The notes: generated by a model from the sequence alone, not told the origin. A stretch of 64,000 bases of DNA from Limonium bicolor (GCA_023374045.1 CM041783.1:124683503-124747502), one strand, 5' to 3'. Shown: positions 11,687 through 21,848, counted from the first letter of the stretch. Made by a program: numbers and translations.

Positions 11687-14600
11687 TGAAATACCCCAAA
11701 CCTCAGTATGTTTTTTAAACATTTAAATATGGTATATTAAGACTAAAAAGAGTCTTAGAAACATTAGTAAACAATTTAAACCATAGAAAACATAAACAAA
11801 TGCCTTAAGGTCAATAAAGGGCAAAATGTGCTCTAAGCTTGGGATAAGCTTGGTTAAGACCTAATGAACTTACCAAGACCTCATTTGTATACTAATGAAC
11901 ATATTAAACCAATTACCAAAGAAAACCAAGCTTGAAAACAAGTTAAAACACAGAATGTGCTTTAAGGAGTCTTAAAGCACATTTTTGAAAAATTGTCTTG
12001 TAAATGAGTTTTGAATGGCTAAATGTCCATCATTACTCTTTAATTAATAAGTGTACTACTTAGTATCACATTTGGAAGTCTATATCAATGGGAAATAAAA
12101 AATTTCACATCTATGTGCCTTGTTTTAGTGAATAGTAACAAAATAAGCAAGTTTATAACATATGTCATTATAAGTGTGACAATTGGTCAACAAAGACTAA
12201 AATACCCCTTGGTATAATATGGGGGCCAGTTTTTATAAGGGTGAGTCATCTCCCCTTGTTAGTTATCAAGTAAGTAAAATTAATAAAGCAAAACACTATT
12301 TACCTATTACTTAAATATCTCCAAAAGTGAACTTATCTTCACTTCTCATTTCCCTCTTCATTTCCCACGGTTCCAAGCTCTCTTCTATCTCTTCTTCATT
12401 CTCCATTCACGGTTTTGCAATAGTACCACCACCATTCTTCATCTTCAACCTCTTGTAACTCCTAGCTCACTTTGCCAAATCAAAAACAAAGACCACCATT
12501 CTCTTAGTCTCATCAAGCTCTTCATTCCTATCTTCTCAAAATCCCAAGAGCTCCATTTCGGTGCCAAGAGGAATCCCCATGGGAGGAGCTTGAGCTCATC
12601 TTTTCACATATTGTTGTTCTCCTTTGCTTCTAGGTAAGGAAACTCAAAGAAAAATAACGTTTCCTTCATGTTTGTGTGTTGTCCGAAAATTACCCTTAAT
12701 AGTGTCCTTTACCTTGCTTGTTTTAGCTTCATTTGAACCTTCCAAGGGCTTGGTGGAGTCCTCTCTGTTACATATCCAAACTCTCCTTCCATTCCAAGGT
12801 AAAACAATCATCTTAATGCTTTAAAAATAATATATGTAACTAGGGTTTATAATGAGATGAAGCATAAAGCTTGTATACTCATTGCATTATTTGTATATTG
12901 TTTAGAAGTTGACAAGAAATCAAACACCCTTACCGATTTTAAACAAGGAAACAAGAAAGAAGTTGTGAGGAAAAGAGGTAAATATGCTAACCTAATGTAG
13001 CTTATAATGTCTTAGGAGAAATGAGCTTATATTGTTAATTTAAATGATCTAAGGAGCCAATGGTGAATGACTTAGAAAAATGCTCTCAAGGGCTTAGTAA
13101 AAGGCATATGTATTGTTGGGTGTATTTGCAGGTCAAAGGCAAATATATTGTGGAAATTCAGTGTTAAAGATTTATGCATCTTAAGGGCCTAAGAGCCATG
13201 TTATTTAAGGGCCTAAGTGCCAAGCAATTTAAATTATGCACTATATTGTGATGTAGTGCTAAATGAGTGAAGTTTTGTGTATAAGAATGTGCTTGATGGA
13301 TTTTAGTGTTCTCGATTGTTTAATGGTGGAAACAATGTGTTTTGGTCTAGTAATGTTCTAGGAGAACCCATGTCGAAATTTAGATAATGTATAAGAAGTT
13401 TTAGGTGTTTTAAAATGAGTTTTGGTAAGCTAGGAAGTGTTTAAAATGGTTATGTGTTCTACTAGTGAAAGAAACATGCATTAAGGTATTCTAGGAAATA
13501 AAAAGGACTTAGGCAATGTTTTAGAGGATTTAGAGTGCAAATGAGTGTTTGGGATACTTCAAGATCATGGTGAGATTGTGTTTAGGACTTGTGCAATGTT
13601 GGTGAATAGGGAGAAGTAATATATGGCATGAAGAAACCATAGACTTATAGAGATGTTTAAGGAATTGGTTAGGAAGTAAAGATGCTTGGGAGATGATGTA
13701 GTAGTGGTGAGGAAACATTATTGGCATAGTGGTTATCATAGGTATGAAACACCACTTAGAAACCTAAGGAGAAAACATTATAAGTGTTAGGAATTTTGGT
13801 AAGAAATGAGTAAGTGTATAAGGAGAAAGAAGATGAGTTTTATGGATGTTGTATGAGAGAATAAGTGTGCCAAATGGTGTTGGAAAACATTAGAAGGGTT
13901 GAGGAAAAGTTTGGAGGGGATTTGACAATTGTTTGGCATGTTCTGGTGGCGTCCGACCCAGGGGGCCGACCCAAGTTTGGTCGGACGGCCTCCGTTAGAC
14001 GCCAGTAAGTGGTTCTGGAACGGTCCGACCCGAGGACTTGGGTCAGACATGGGTCGGACGGGTGAGTTTAAAAGACGGTAAAGTTTCTGGAATGGTCCGA
14101 CCCAGAGGACTTGGGTCGGACATGGGTCGGATAAAGTAGAATGTTTCAAATCCAAAGTTACTGGAAGGGTCCGACCCAGTTGGTTGGGTCGGACGGTGGG
14201 TCGGACTGACCAAAACTTAAAAAAAAAAAACATAAGAGTATGGCTTAAGTAATAAACCCTAGGGGGTATAATGTAGGTAATCAAGGATAAGTTGGGGCAT
14301 TAAAACATGTCATATAATCATGTTAAACATTTAGTAAATTTGAAGTTAAGTAAGTAATTAACCGACATTCTTAAACATGTATAGGAGTGACCTACGGTGG
14401 AAATCAATCGAAGCAAGGACCAAGGTATGGTTTTCTTGCAGTCTGTTGCCTACCGGTTTACACCGGCTTGTGTGTTGTTTGTTTTTCTCTGTGTTTATGA
14501 CCTTGTAAGACTTAAGTCATGTAATGAGTTTACAGTTGTTAAATATTATTGTATTGTTAAGTATGACTCTCTCTTCCTTGTGTGTGTCTAACAAGACTAA

Positions 14601-14851
14601 ACAATTGTTGTGAATTGTTTATTGAGTTCAATGTTGAACTACTAACAAGTGCTAACGGGGGAAGTGAGGAGTCCGGTCTGTTCCGGCCACGCGTGTGAGT
14701 ATGGGAGTCGATGTCATAACCGGTTCGATTCTCTTTGTATGTTATGGTTGTTTTCCAATTTGGTTTCCAACCTTCCCTTTAGCTTAACCAAGGCTATTTT
14801 ACTGACTCACGTCGGGCCACAGGGGCATACTAAGTGTCGTTCGTGTGCTTG
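11687..14851 (+). mobile_element. Inverted partial copy of the chromovirus LTR
   Basis: Starts TGAAATACCCC and is the reverse complement of 22658-25807, the promoter-bearing part of the 5' LTR. Even the flanking bases outside the LTR start match the flank of the 5' LTR (from 25808), so this is a copy of that very insertion and not a second insertion. It lacks the last 0.77 kb of the LTR. It is oriented toward the chromovirus body, so any promoter in it would drive antisense transcription of gag-pol. Confidence 0.9.
13941..14210. repeat. GC-rich hairpin cluster (left, inverted LTR copy)
   Basis: Four units built on GTCCGACCCA/TGGGTCGGAC, each associated with a CTGGAA/TTCCAG tag. Mirror of 23293-23566, with a few small indels. 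Confidence 0.85.
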
Positions 14852-14856
14852 GTGTT
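14849..14856. other. Inner breakpoint of the inverted duplication
   Basis: Left of this point the sequence follows the reverse complement of the 5' LTR up to about 22658. Right of it the sequence follows LTR position 25200 onward in direct orientation. Only about three bases (GTG) are shared at the join, a microhomology-type junction. Confidence 0.75.
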
Positions 14857-15463
14857 TTGCTTTATTAATTTACTTACTTGATAACTAATAAGGGGAGATG
14901 ACTCACCCTTAAAAACCGGCCCCCATATTATATCAAGGGGTATTTAGTATTTTAGTCTTTTTGACCAATTGTCACACTTATAATGACATATGTTATAAAC
15001 TTGCTTATTTTGTTACTATTCACTAAAACAAGGCACATAGATGTGAAATTTTTGATTTCCCATTGATATAGACTTCCAAATGTGATACTAAGTAGTACAC
15101 ATATTAATTAAAGAGTAATGATGGACATTTAGCCATTCAAAACTCATTTACAAGACAGTTTTTCTAAAATGTGCTTTAAGACTCCTTAAAGCACATTTTG
15201 TGTTTTAACTTGTTTTCAAGCTTGGTTTTCTTTGGTAATTGGTTTAATATGTTCATTAGTATACAAATGAGGTCTTGGTAAGTTCATTAGGTCTTAACCA
15301 AGCTTATCCCAAGCTTAGAGCACATTTTGGCCTTTATTGACCTTAAGGCATTTGTTTGTGTTTTCTATGGTTTAAATTGTTTACTAATGTTTCTAAGACT
15401 CTTTTTAGTCTTAATATACCATATTTAATGTTTAAACAACATACTGAGGTTTGCGGTATTTCA
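14852..15463 (-). mobile_element. 3' LTR stub (U3 only) of the chromovirus
   Basis: Ends GCGGTATTTCA, a one-base variant of the LTR terminus, and aligns in direct orientation with 25200-25807. Only the first 0.6 kb of the 3' LTR in transcript order is present, which is U3. The presumed promoter, R region and polyadenylation site are missing. Confidence 0.85.
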
Positions 15464-15500
15464 ATCTACCCCCCTTAAAAGAACTTTGTCCCCAAAGTTC
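15464..15500 (-). promoter_or_regulatory. Polypurine tract and adjacent hairpin of the chromovirus
   Basis: On the minus strand, the perfect hairpin GAACTTTG, loop, CAAAGTTC (15481-15500) is followed by the purine tract TTTTAAGGGGGGTAGAT up to the LTR. Compared with the LARD hairpin (GAACTTCG/CGAAGTTC) one base pair is exchanged on both sides of the stem. Confidence 0.8.
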
Positions 15501-15767
15501 ATACTTCCCACATACCAAATATTAGAACACGGGAACACATATAAACAATACTTCCATAACAACATTAACAACATCCTTACATAACATCGGACACAAGGTC
15601 CAAACAACAAAACATCATAACATCATTCAGACTCAACGGTCTGTAACATAACAAGGTAACGAATAATACAAACAATGTATCCAAATACATGTCGTACACA
15701 CACATAACCAAAACGGCTCTACCCTCCATAAATAGGGGTACGCCCCATACCCTATACATACAAACGC
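15501..15767 (-). other. 3' untranslated segment of the chromovirus
   Basis: Lies between the chromodomain stop and the polypurine tract. Short open frames here show no domain, and I see no other structure. Confidence 0.5.
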
Positions 15768-15942
15768 TAAGAAGTAAACAATGACGGGTACTTCGCCTTC
15801 ATCTTGTCTTCCAGCTCCCAAGTGGCCTCCTCAACGACTGGTTAGACCAGAGAACCTTCACCAGTCTCACAGACTTATGGCGAGTGTCTCGAGTCTTAGT
15901 ATCCAGAATCCGTACCGGAGTCTCCACTGATCGCATGGTCGG
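15768..15942 (-). pseudogene. Chromodomain at the integrase C-terminus
   Basis: Continues the integrase frame after a stop codon at about 15943. It contains VETPVRILDTKTRDTRHK followed, after a frameshift, by VEEATWELEDKMKAKYPSLF and a stop. The aromatic/acidic pattern and the ATWE motif are those of the chromodomain of Tekay-type integrases, which in this family is thought to direct integration to marked chromatin. It is broken by one stop and one frameshift. Confidence 0.75.
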
Positions 15943-17262
15943 CTATAAGGTTAGCCTTTCAGGCTGAAGTACATGAGACGGATGAGACATATATTTCTTT
16001 AACTGGGACACATGAAATACATCATGTACCTTGCCCAGCTCGGCGGGTAAATCAAGTCTGTAAGCTACCGGGCCGATCCGCTCCGTCACAACATATGGCC
16101 CCACATATTTCGGGCTCAACTTGCCTTTCTGGGCAAAACGAAATACTCCCTTCATGGGGGACACTCTAAGAAATACCTGATCGCCCATGGTGAACCCCAG
16201 GTCACGTCTGTGCACATCAGCGTATGATTTCTGCCTATCCTGAGCTGACTTCATGCTAGCCCGGATTTGTCGTACCTCTGCTTGAACTTGTTCCAGATAC
16301 TCTGGTCCTATAATGACCGTCTCACTCGACTCATCCCAGCATAATGGCGTGCGGCATGGTCTACCGTATAATGCCTGGAAGGGAGACATCTTGATCGAAG
16401 TATGGTAACTGTTGTTGTAGCTAAACTCGATCAGATGTAACTTATCAATCCAGCTGGTCTGAAAGTCAAGTGCACATGCACGTAACATATCCTCAAGTGT
16501 CTGGATGGTGTGCTCACTCTGACCATCTGTCTGTGGGTGGAACGCTGTACTTAGCTTCAGCTCGGTAACAAGCGCTTCCCGTGTGGATTTCCAGTACCTG
16601 GAGAGGAATCTGGTATCCCTGTCAGACACGATAGTCTTTGGTACCCCATGGTGCCGAACAATCTCTCTATCAAAGAGCTCTGCAAGTTTTGCCACTTTCC
16701 AGGTGTCCTTCATCGGTATGAATCGAGCCACCTTGGTCAGTCGGTCAACAATAACCCAAATCATATTCAGACCTCCCCTTGTAGGCGGAAGCCCTACTAC
16801 GAAGTCCATAGAAATGTCATGGAACTTCCACTCAGGCACTGGCATTGGCTGTACCATACCACCAGGCCGTCGGTGCTCAAACTTGACCTTCTGACAAGTG
16901 AGACACCTCAATACATAATCAGTAACATCCTTTTTCATACCAGTCCCCAAAAAAATAACGTTTCATACCCTTATACATTTTGAAGCTCCGGGGTGAATCG
17001 AAGTCGTAGAACAGTGGGATTCACTCAGTATGTGCTCCTTCAGCTCAGCGCTACTCCTCGGAATACACAGTCGGCCATTCAGCCTAATCAGGTCATCATC
17101 GTGGAGTCTGAAGTCGTACTTCTGACCCTCGAATGTGCCATCAATAAGCTTCTGTCTAATCTCCAACATATACTGATCCGTCATCTGAGCACTCCGCACC
17201 TCTTCAACCAAGCTAGAATGAGAGACTAGCGAATGAAGAGAGTGTGCTCGGCGACTCAGTGC
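15943..17262 (-). pseudogene. Integrase domain
   Basis: The zinc-binding N-terminal region is split between two frames: [12 protein letters not shown] in one and CLTCQKVK in the next. The catalytic core shows the DD35E triad: D in ISMDFVVGLP (residue 49 of the long frame), D in VSDRDTRF (residue 110) and E in GQSEHTIQTLED (residue 146), with exactly 35 residues between the last two. The usual SER after GQ is SEH here. The tail VFHVSQLKKY is typical of chromoviruses. The product would insert cDNA into chromosomes, but a frameshift near 16960 separates the zinc finger from the core. Confidence 0.92.
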
Positions 17263-17760
17263 GTCAGCTACCACATTTGCCTTACCCTCTTTATACTGCA
17301 GATTGATATCGTAGTCGTTTAGAAACTCAACCCACCTTCTTTGTCTCATGTTCAACTCCTTCTGAGTGAACAAGTACTTTAAACTCTTGTGGTCAGAATA
17401 AATCGTCACACTTACCCCATACAAGTGATGTCGCCATATCTTCAAAGCGAAGACAATGGCACCCAATTCTAAGTCGTGGGTAGGGTAGTTCTCTTCATGC
17501 TTCTTCAGCTGTCGGGAGGCGTATGCTACGACCTTCCCGTGCTGCATCAACACACAACCCATACCTCTGCCTGATGTGTCGCAATAGACCTCAAAACCAT
17601 CTGGACCGTCTGGTAAAGTCAGGACTGGTGCAGATGTCAGAGCATCCTTGAGACTCTGGAAAGAACTCTCACAGTCGATTGTCCACTCGAATGGTGCATC
17701 CTTCTTCATCAAGGAAGTCATCGGCTTCGAGACACTGGAGAAGTCCTTCACAACTCCTAT
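17263..17760 (-). pseudogene. RNase H domain
   Basis: Continuous in one frame. It shows [16 protein letters not shown] with the first catalytic aspartate, then [10 protein letters not shown], the glutamate region [27 protein letters not shown] with another catalytic aspartate, and ends VADALSRR. This enzyme removes the RNA template during reverse transcription. It is joined upstream to the end of the reverse transcriptase through a frameshift near 17780. Confidence 0.92.
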
Positions 17761-18480
17761 AATATCCTGCCAGACCGAGGAAGCTCCTGATATTGGTAAC
17801 TGTCTTCGGCCTAGGCCAGGTGCGCACTGCATCAATCTTTGCCGGATCAACAGCGATCCCGGCTTCAGAAATCACATGTCCAAGAAAGGATACTTGGTTC
17901 AACCAAAACTCACACTTTGAAAATTTAGCATATAACTGATTCTTTCTCAATGTTTGCAACACACTTCTCAGGTGGCTTTCATGCTCACCTCTCGATTTCG
18001 AGTACACAAGTATATCATCGATGAAGACTACCACTGACTTGTCCAACTGATCTTGGAACAAGCGGTTCATTAAGTCCATGAACTTGGCTGGTGCATTGGA
18101 TAGACCAAATGGCATAACCGTAAACTCATAATGTCCATATCTAGTTCTGAATGCTGTCTTCTCAATGTCACTGTCACGGATGGCAATCTGATGGTATCCG
18201 GATCGTAGATCTATCTTGGAGAATACTGATGCCCCTTTCAACTGATCAAATAAATCGTCGATGCGTGGTAAAGGGTAACGGTTCTTCACCGTAACTGCAT
18301 TCAGCTCTCGATAGTCAATACAAAGGCGGAGGCTACCGTCCTTCTTCTTCACGAAGAGGACCGGCGCTCCCCATGTGTGAAACGCTAGGGCGGATAAATC
18401 CCTTGTCGAGTAGGTCTCTCACTGCTCCTTGAGCTCTGTCATCTCTGCTGGAGCCATACGATAGGGCGCCTTCGCAATTG
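17669..18480 (-). pseudogene. Reverse transcriptase domain
   Basis: The amino end, PYRMAPAEM, is readable at about 18450. Two frameshifts follow, then a long frame with [43 protein letters not shown] and the catalytic box [10 protein letters not shown] at about 17999-18028. After [10 protein letters not shown] the frame breaks, and the homologous continuation [16 protein letters not shown] is found in another frame. The motif set is that of Ty3/gypsy polymerases. Confidence 0.93.
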
Positions 18481-18611
18481 GTCCGGTGCCTGGAACCAAA
18501 TCAATTAAAACTCAACTTCCCGTGCTGGCGGCATGCCCGGTAGTTCCTTAGGAAATACATCAGGAAACTCCGACACTACCGGCACATCAGAACTAAACTC
18601 TGGGTCTCTCT

Positions 18612-19115
18612 CTATGTCCTAGACATAGCAGAGGTATACATCATTCCCTCGTCGTAGCTCACGACATACAAAGCCATGGCGGTGATGATCTGAGTCGAAG
18701 GCTCCCTAGGCCTCTGGCGGTAAGATATGGTAACCCCAGACGGACTCCGAAGAAGCAGACGATGCTCGACACACAGGATTCTGCCCTTGTACCGCTCCAA
18801 CCAGTTCATCCCGACAATCACATCAAAACCAAGTCCGTCGAACTCTATCAAGTCGATCGGAAACTCTTCACCTCTGATTCGTACAACAACATCTCGGTGG
18901 TAGCGGGTACACCTGATCCGCTCTTTCGACGGGAGAGTGACTAGAAAATCTGGCATCTCATCACCGTCTAACCCCAGCCTCTTCGCAAAAGATAGCGAAA
19001 TAAATGTATGTGAGGCTCCGGAGTCGAACAAGATCGAAGCGTCCACGCCATTGACTGGGAAGGTACCGGTGAGGATTGTGCCGCTCTTGCCAGCTTCTGC
19101 CTCATTGCAGACACT
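18612..19115 (-). pseudogene. Aspartic protease domain
   Basis: ILFDSGASHTFIS carries the catalytic aspartate (codon about 19023-19025). GFDVIVGMNWL is the conserved second half. Upstream in the same frame, SVCNEAEAGKSGTIL corresponds to the usual linker in front of the protease. Family knowledge says it cleaves the gag-pol precursor. It ends in a stop at 18612, and the linker to reverse transcriptase (18481-18611) has no clean frame. Confidence 0.88.
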
Positions 19116-19321
19116 CAGTATACCTCCCGTTCGAGAGCACAGCCTAATTCATTGGCAAACTAATAAGTATTTGGTAACAACACGGTTGACATGCTTCAAA
19201 CAACTCCACTTTATTCATTAATATTCCTTACACCACAAGGTGGTTTACATCCTGACATAACTAACACATACAACATCCTTAACATACACTGGTTTAACAC
19301 ATCACATAATTATACAAGGCT
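19116..19321 (-). other. Intron-like gap between AlkB and protease
   Basis: AT-rich with stops in all frames. On the minus strand it starts right after the AlkB stop codon. It ends in an AG-type border (TGAATTAG, near 19146) followed by the frame that enters the protease. It contains AATAAA on the minus strand near 19216. It may be an intron or a remnant 3' untranslated tail of the captured gene; I cannot decide which. Confidence 0.4.
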
Positions 19322-20057
19322 TTAAAACTGTCTGAAGGTCATATTCAAACGTCCGGGTTTCATGTGTGTGGCATTGATCACTGCCGATGGTGTGGTATTC
19401 AGTTTGACTTCTTGATGCCATGGTATAGCATCCTTGACTGCCCACCCATGATTAACACATCTCCTGATTTCAACACTAGCTCTTTGCGAGATCAGCACGC
19501 TTCTGCTCGCCATACACAAACACTGCGGTATCACCAATGGACCAAGACACCACGGGTACTCCCTTACGGAGAGACGGGTGACTCGTCCTTATCTAGGTGT
19601 AACCCTAACCGTCCACCTTTCTGGTAGAAGTTCACAATACATAAATCCGCTTTAACACTTGGAATTGAATCCGCTTCAACTTGCTGAGCAATTCCCACGG
19701 CGTGGTTAACGACCGCAAGGAACTCCTCAGGTATACTTGGTACAATTGCTCCGTCTTCAGCTCGCACTTCTTGATATGTCTTGGTGTAAGGATTCCAGTC
19801 CTTACCCATGCACATCATCTTCAATTTCATTCTTGATCCGTTCGGATACTCGGGTGTGTAGAATCCTCCAGGTGTTGCCCCCAGTTCGTTGCATCGTCTG
19901 ATGATGTGGATTTGTGTCTCCGGTGTCAGGTATCCATTTAGAAGTATCATACCTGGCTGGATAACCTGACATTGCTCCATTGGAAAGTCGGTGATGCTGA
20001 TGGTGGTTTCTTCAGGGTTTGGTGTGTGTGGGATTGGATAGCAAATATTGAAGGTTC
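19322..20057 (-). pseudogene. Captured AlkB/ALKBH1-like 2-oxoglutarate Fe(II) dioxygenase domain
   Basis: AlkB proteins oxidatively remove methyl groups from nucleic acids using Fe(II) and 2-oxoglutarate. Here the first open frame reads LLNGYL...RRCNELG...PGGFYTPEYPNG...MMCMGKDWNPYTKTY and then CIVNFYQKGGRLGLHLDKDE. This is the signature of plant ALKBH1, including the iron ligands H (19597-19599) and D (19591-19593). Three frameshifts follow, but homology continues in order: GVPVVSWSIGDTAVFVYGEQ, then GDVLIMGGQSRMLYHG with the second iron histidine (19420-19422), then MKPGRLNMTFRQF with both 2-oxoglutarate-binding arginines (19349-19351 and 19331-19333). All catalytic positions are kept. The domain lies between zinc knuckles and protease on the gag-pol strand, so it is part of the element. 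The frameshifts may be decay or sequencing indels. Confidence 0.9.
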
Positions 20058-20201
20058 CTAAGTTTTCAATTTACCTAATTAGGTGACTTTGACACTATAC
20101 TTTAATTCTTTACTCACATAGTAGTACACTTGGACTCACTAACACACATGCATGAAATGCGGTATGCAATAACTTATTTCACTCAACAGTTTAGGCGGTA
20201 C
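20058..20201 (-). other. GT-AG intron-like gap joining zinc knuckle to AlkB
   Basis: A 144-bp gap with donor CTAG|GTACCG and acceptor CTTAG|GAACC. Removing it joins codon parts G and GA and carries the zinc-knuckle frame into the AlkB frame without a shift. Unspliced, the zinc-knuckle frame stops 12 bases into the gap. Stops occur in the other frames, and base composition is AT-rich compared with both flanks. Confidence 0.55.
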
Positions 20202-20539
20202 CTAGTCTAGAAGAGGGCCCTGGTGCCTCAGACCGGTCCACCACATTCAGGGTGGCCTTGCCGGATCCCGACCCCTTCCCCTTCTGGGAATCTGTGTACC
20301 TCTGATCTGGGGGTGGCTGATTTGCCGTCTTCGGGCCATCGGTGGTCGCGGTGGCCTTACCCTTCCATTGCCCTTTAGGCCTGTAGTTTCTGCTGTTCGG
20401 GTTCTGCCAGCACTCATAGTCGCAGTGCCCTATCTTTTTGCAGTATCGGCACTGCACATCATTACCCTTGCAGTCCTTGCCGGGGTGGTCTCCATTACAC
20501 CACTTACAATAGTAGTGGCGCTCCGGTCCAGAGCCCGTG
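20202..20539 (-). pseudogene. Gag nucleocapsid: two zinc knuckles
   Basis: Two CCHC-type knuckles: CKWCNGDHPGKDC (one residue shorter than the classical spacing) and CRYCKKIGHCDYEC (perfect C-x2-C-x4-H-x4-C). They are followed by a basic, Gly/Ser/Lys-rich linker. This part of gag binds the genomic RNA during packaging. The frame is open through the whole segment. Its upstream border looks like a splice acceptor (GTAGCTAG followed by CACGGG), and its downstream border is the donor into the AlkB exon. Confidence 0.85.
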
Positions 20540-20618
20540 CTAGCTACTAACACATCACACACTCAGTACATACTTCACAAGTTAATAACACACACTAGAG
20601 TTTGGTATTGAAATTTTA
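20540..20618 (-). other. Intron-like gap inside gag
   Basis: About 80 bases, AT-rich and rich in TGTG, between the stop ending the upstream gag part and the zinc-knuckle segment. The AG acceptor is clear. A GT donor that keeps the frame is not, so either the donor or the frame is damaged. Confidence 0.35.
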
Positions 20619-20885
20619 TTAATTCCCCTTGGGTGGGTAAGAGCGTAAAGGCTTGGCCGCATATGCGTAGGTGAGCTGTAGAGGCTCCTCAGCAGTGGTG
20701 GTCTTGGTCTGGCCCTTGCCACCCTGTTGCTGTCCCTTCTGGGACTAGGGGTATGGCTTCTTCTTCTTTCCTCCCCCTTGCCCTTGCGTGCCTTGGCCCT
20801 CGCTCATGGCCTTGCGCTTGAGTGCACTCTCCTCGTCCCTCAGACGGATGGTGATCTCCACAATTGCAGCGGCATGGTAGCACTC
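20619..20885 (-). pseudogene. Gag, middle part
   Basis: Begins ECYHAAAIVEITIRLRDEE, the helical segment that normally follows the capsid-like gag domain, then a Gly/Gln/Lys-rich low-complexity stretch. One internal stop (20745-20747) lies in the low-complexity part, and a stop at 20619-20621 ends it. It is joined in phase to the upstream gag part once the 94-bp gap is removed. Confidence 0.75.
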
Positions 20886-20979
20886 CTATATTTAGGGTGT
20901 TACTTATGCCCCGCTAAACAAACTCACATCACATTAACATACTGTACATACTTATTCACTTCATACTATAGTTCATTAC
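20886..20979 (-). other. 94-bp GT-AG intron-like gap in gag
   Basis: Donor TTGCAG|GTAATG and acceptor AAATATAG|GAGTG. Removal joins ...GYTTLQ to ECYHAAA in phase 0, restoring the normal continuity of a retrotransposon gag. The unspliced frame stops within 24 bases. Confidence 0.6.
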
Positions 20980-21663
20980 CTGCAAGGTGGTATACCCGCT
21001 TGGCCCCATACCGTAGCGTAGGCGGTAGCTCAATCCGTTGTAAAAACGGTTCACTAAAATCCGGTCTGAGTAGCCCAGATCCGGCAGCAGATGGATGAGT
21101 CCGATAAAAGCAGTGTAGTACTCATCAACTGTCATCTTGTCTCCTTGTCTCAAACTGTCAAGCTCTAGGCGCTTGGCCTCCTGAACATGAATCGGGTAGT
21201 ACTTGGCTCGCAGCAGGGCCGTGTACTCCCTCCACTGGAAGGTAGGATCACCAACTCTTCCCTCCCTTACCAGCTTCCACCAAGTCTGAGCCGATCCCTT
21301 CAGATAGTAAGCGGCTAGTCGAACCTTGGCACCAGCAGGAACATCCAAGGTTTCAAAAGCGGTCTCCATCTCGGAGATGTACGCCTCCAGCTTACTAGGG
21401 TCGGTCTCCCCACTGAATGACGGTGGTCTCAAATCCGCCAACGCCTTGACCCAGTTGGTCTCGCGTGGCTGTGGTTGCGGTTGTGGCCCTTGTTGACCCT
21501 CACCGCCTTGCTGCTGCTGCATCGCAGCTAATAACTGTGGGACCATCTGGGCTACGGCGGCCGCAACAGCGTCGGCCATGACCTGTGTCGTAGGGTTCTC
21601 CCCCTGGTTCCCGGTATCACCAATACCGCGCCCGCGGCCTTGACCTCGTGGTCTACCTGACAT
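20980..21663 (-). pseudogene. Gag, capsid-like N-terminal part
   Basis: Starts MSGRPRGQGRGRG, an arginine/glycine-rich amino end, then an alanine/glutamine-rich segment. The retrotransposon gag domain follows: FSGETDPSKLEAYISEMETAF, SAQTWWKLVREG, WREYTALLRAKYYP and MTVDEYYTAFIGL. It is open over 228 codons and would form the particle shell. The ATG at 21661-21663 is the first in frame after the leader and the probable gag start. Confidence 0.92.
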
Positions 21664-21848
21664 CTGAATTCATATGAACATTTATTAGCACTGTGCTTGC
21701 ACACTTATCGGTCCAACGATTGTATCATCTTCCCGACAATAAGGTATTTCCACGCTTAGTTAGTGGTTAACCTTCTCATAACTGTTCACTTAGGTAACTA
21801 TGGTTAGATTTCCTAACTCGGTATATCCCTAAGCTCGGTATTCTAGCC
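21664..21848 (-). other. Untranslated leader between primer-binding site and gag
   Basis: About 190 bases with no frame or recognised structure beyond the primer-site hairpin next to it. A packaging signal would be expected here, but I see none. Confidence 0.5.

Larger units (their letters stand above)
5999..14854. repeat. Left arm of giant inverted repeat
   Basis: This 8.85 kb stretch is the reverse complement of 22658-31490. Long tracts are identical; differences are mostly one- to four-base indels, for example in short CA repeats. The outer end is sharp: left of 5999 the arms stop matching. The inner end lies inside an LTR at about 14851. It contains a hairpin-rich tandem motif, a 237-bp tandem repeat, about 4.5 kb of low-copy-looking sequence and an inverted 3.2 kb piece of the chromovirus LTR. 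Confidence 0.93.

Noticed and set aside
16583..16983. Plus-strand frames of about 100 codons over the integrase
   Set aside because: Antisense shadows of the integrase coding sequence.
19322..20057. Explanation of the AlkB region as an ordinary host ALKBH1 gene interrupted by the retroelement
   Set aside because: It is on the gag-pol strand, lies exactly in the gag-protease linker, and the zinc-knuckle frame enters it in phase across one short gap. No host flanks or promoter are seen.
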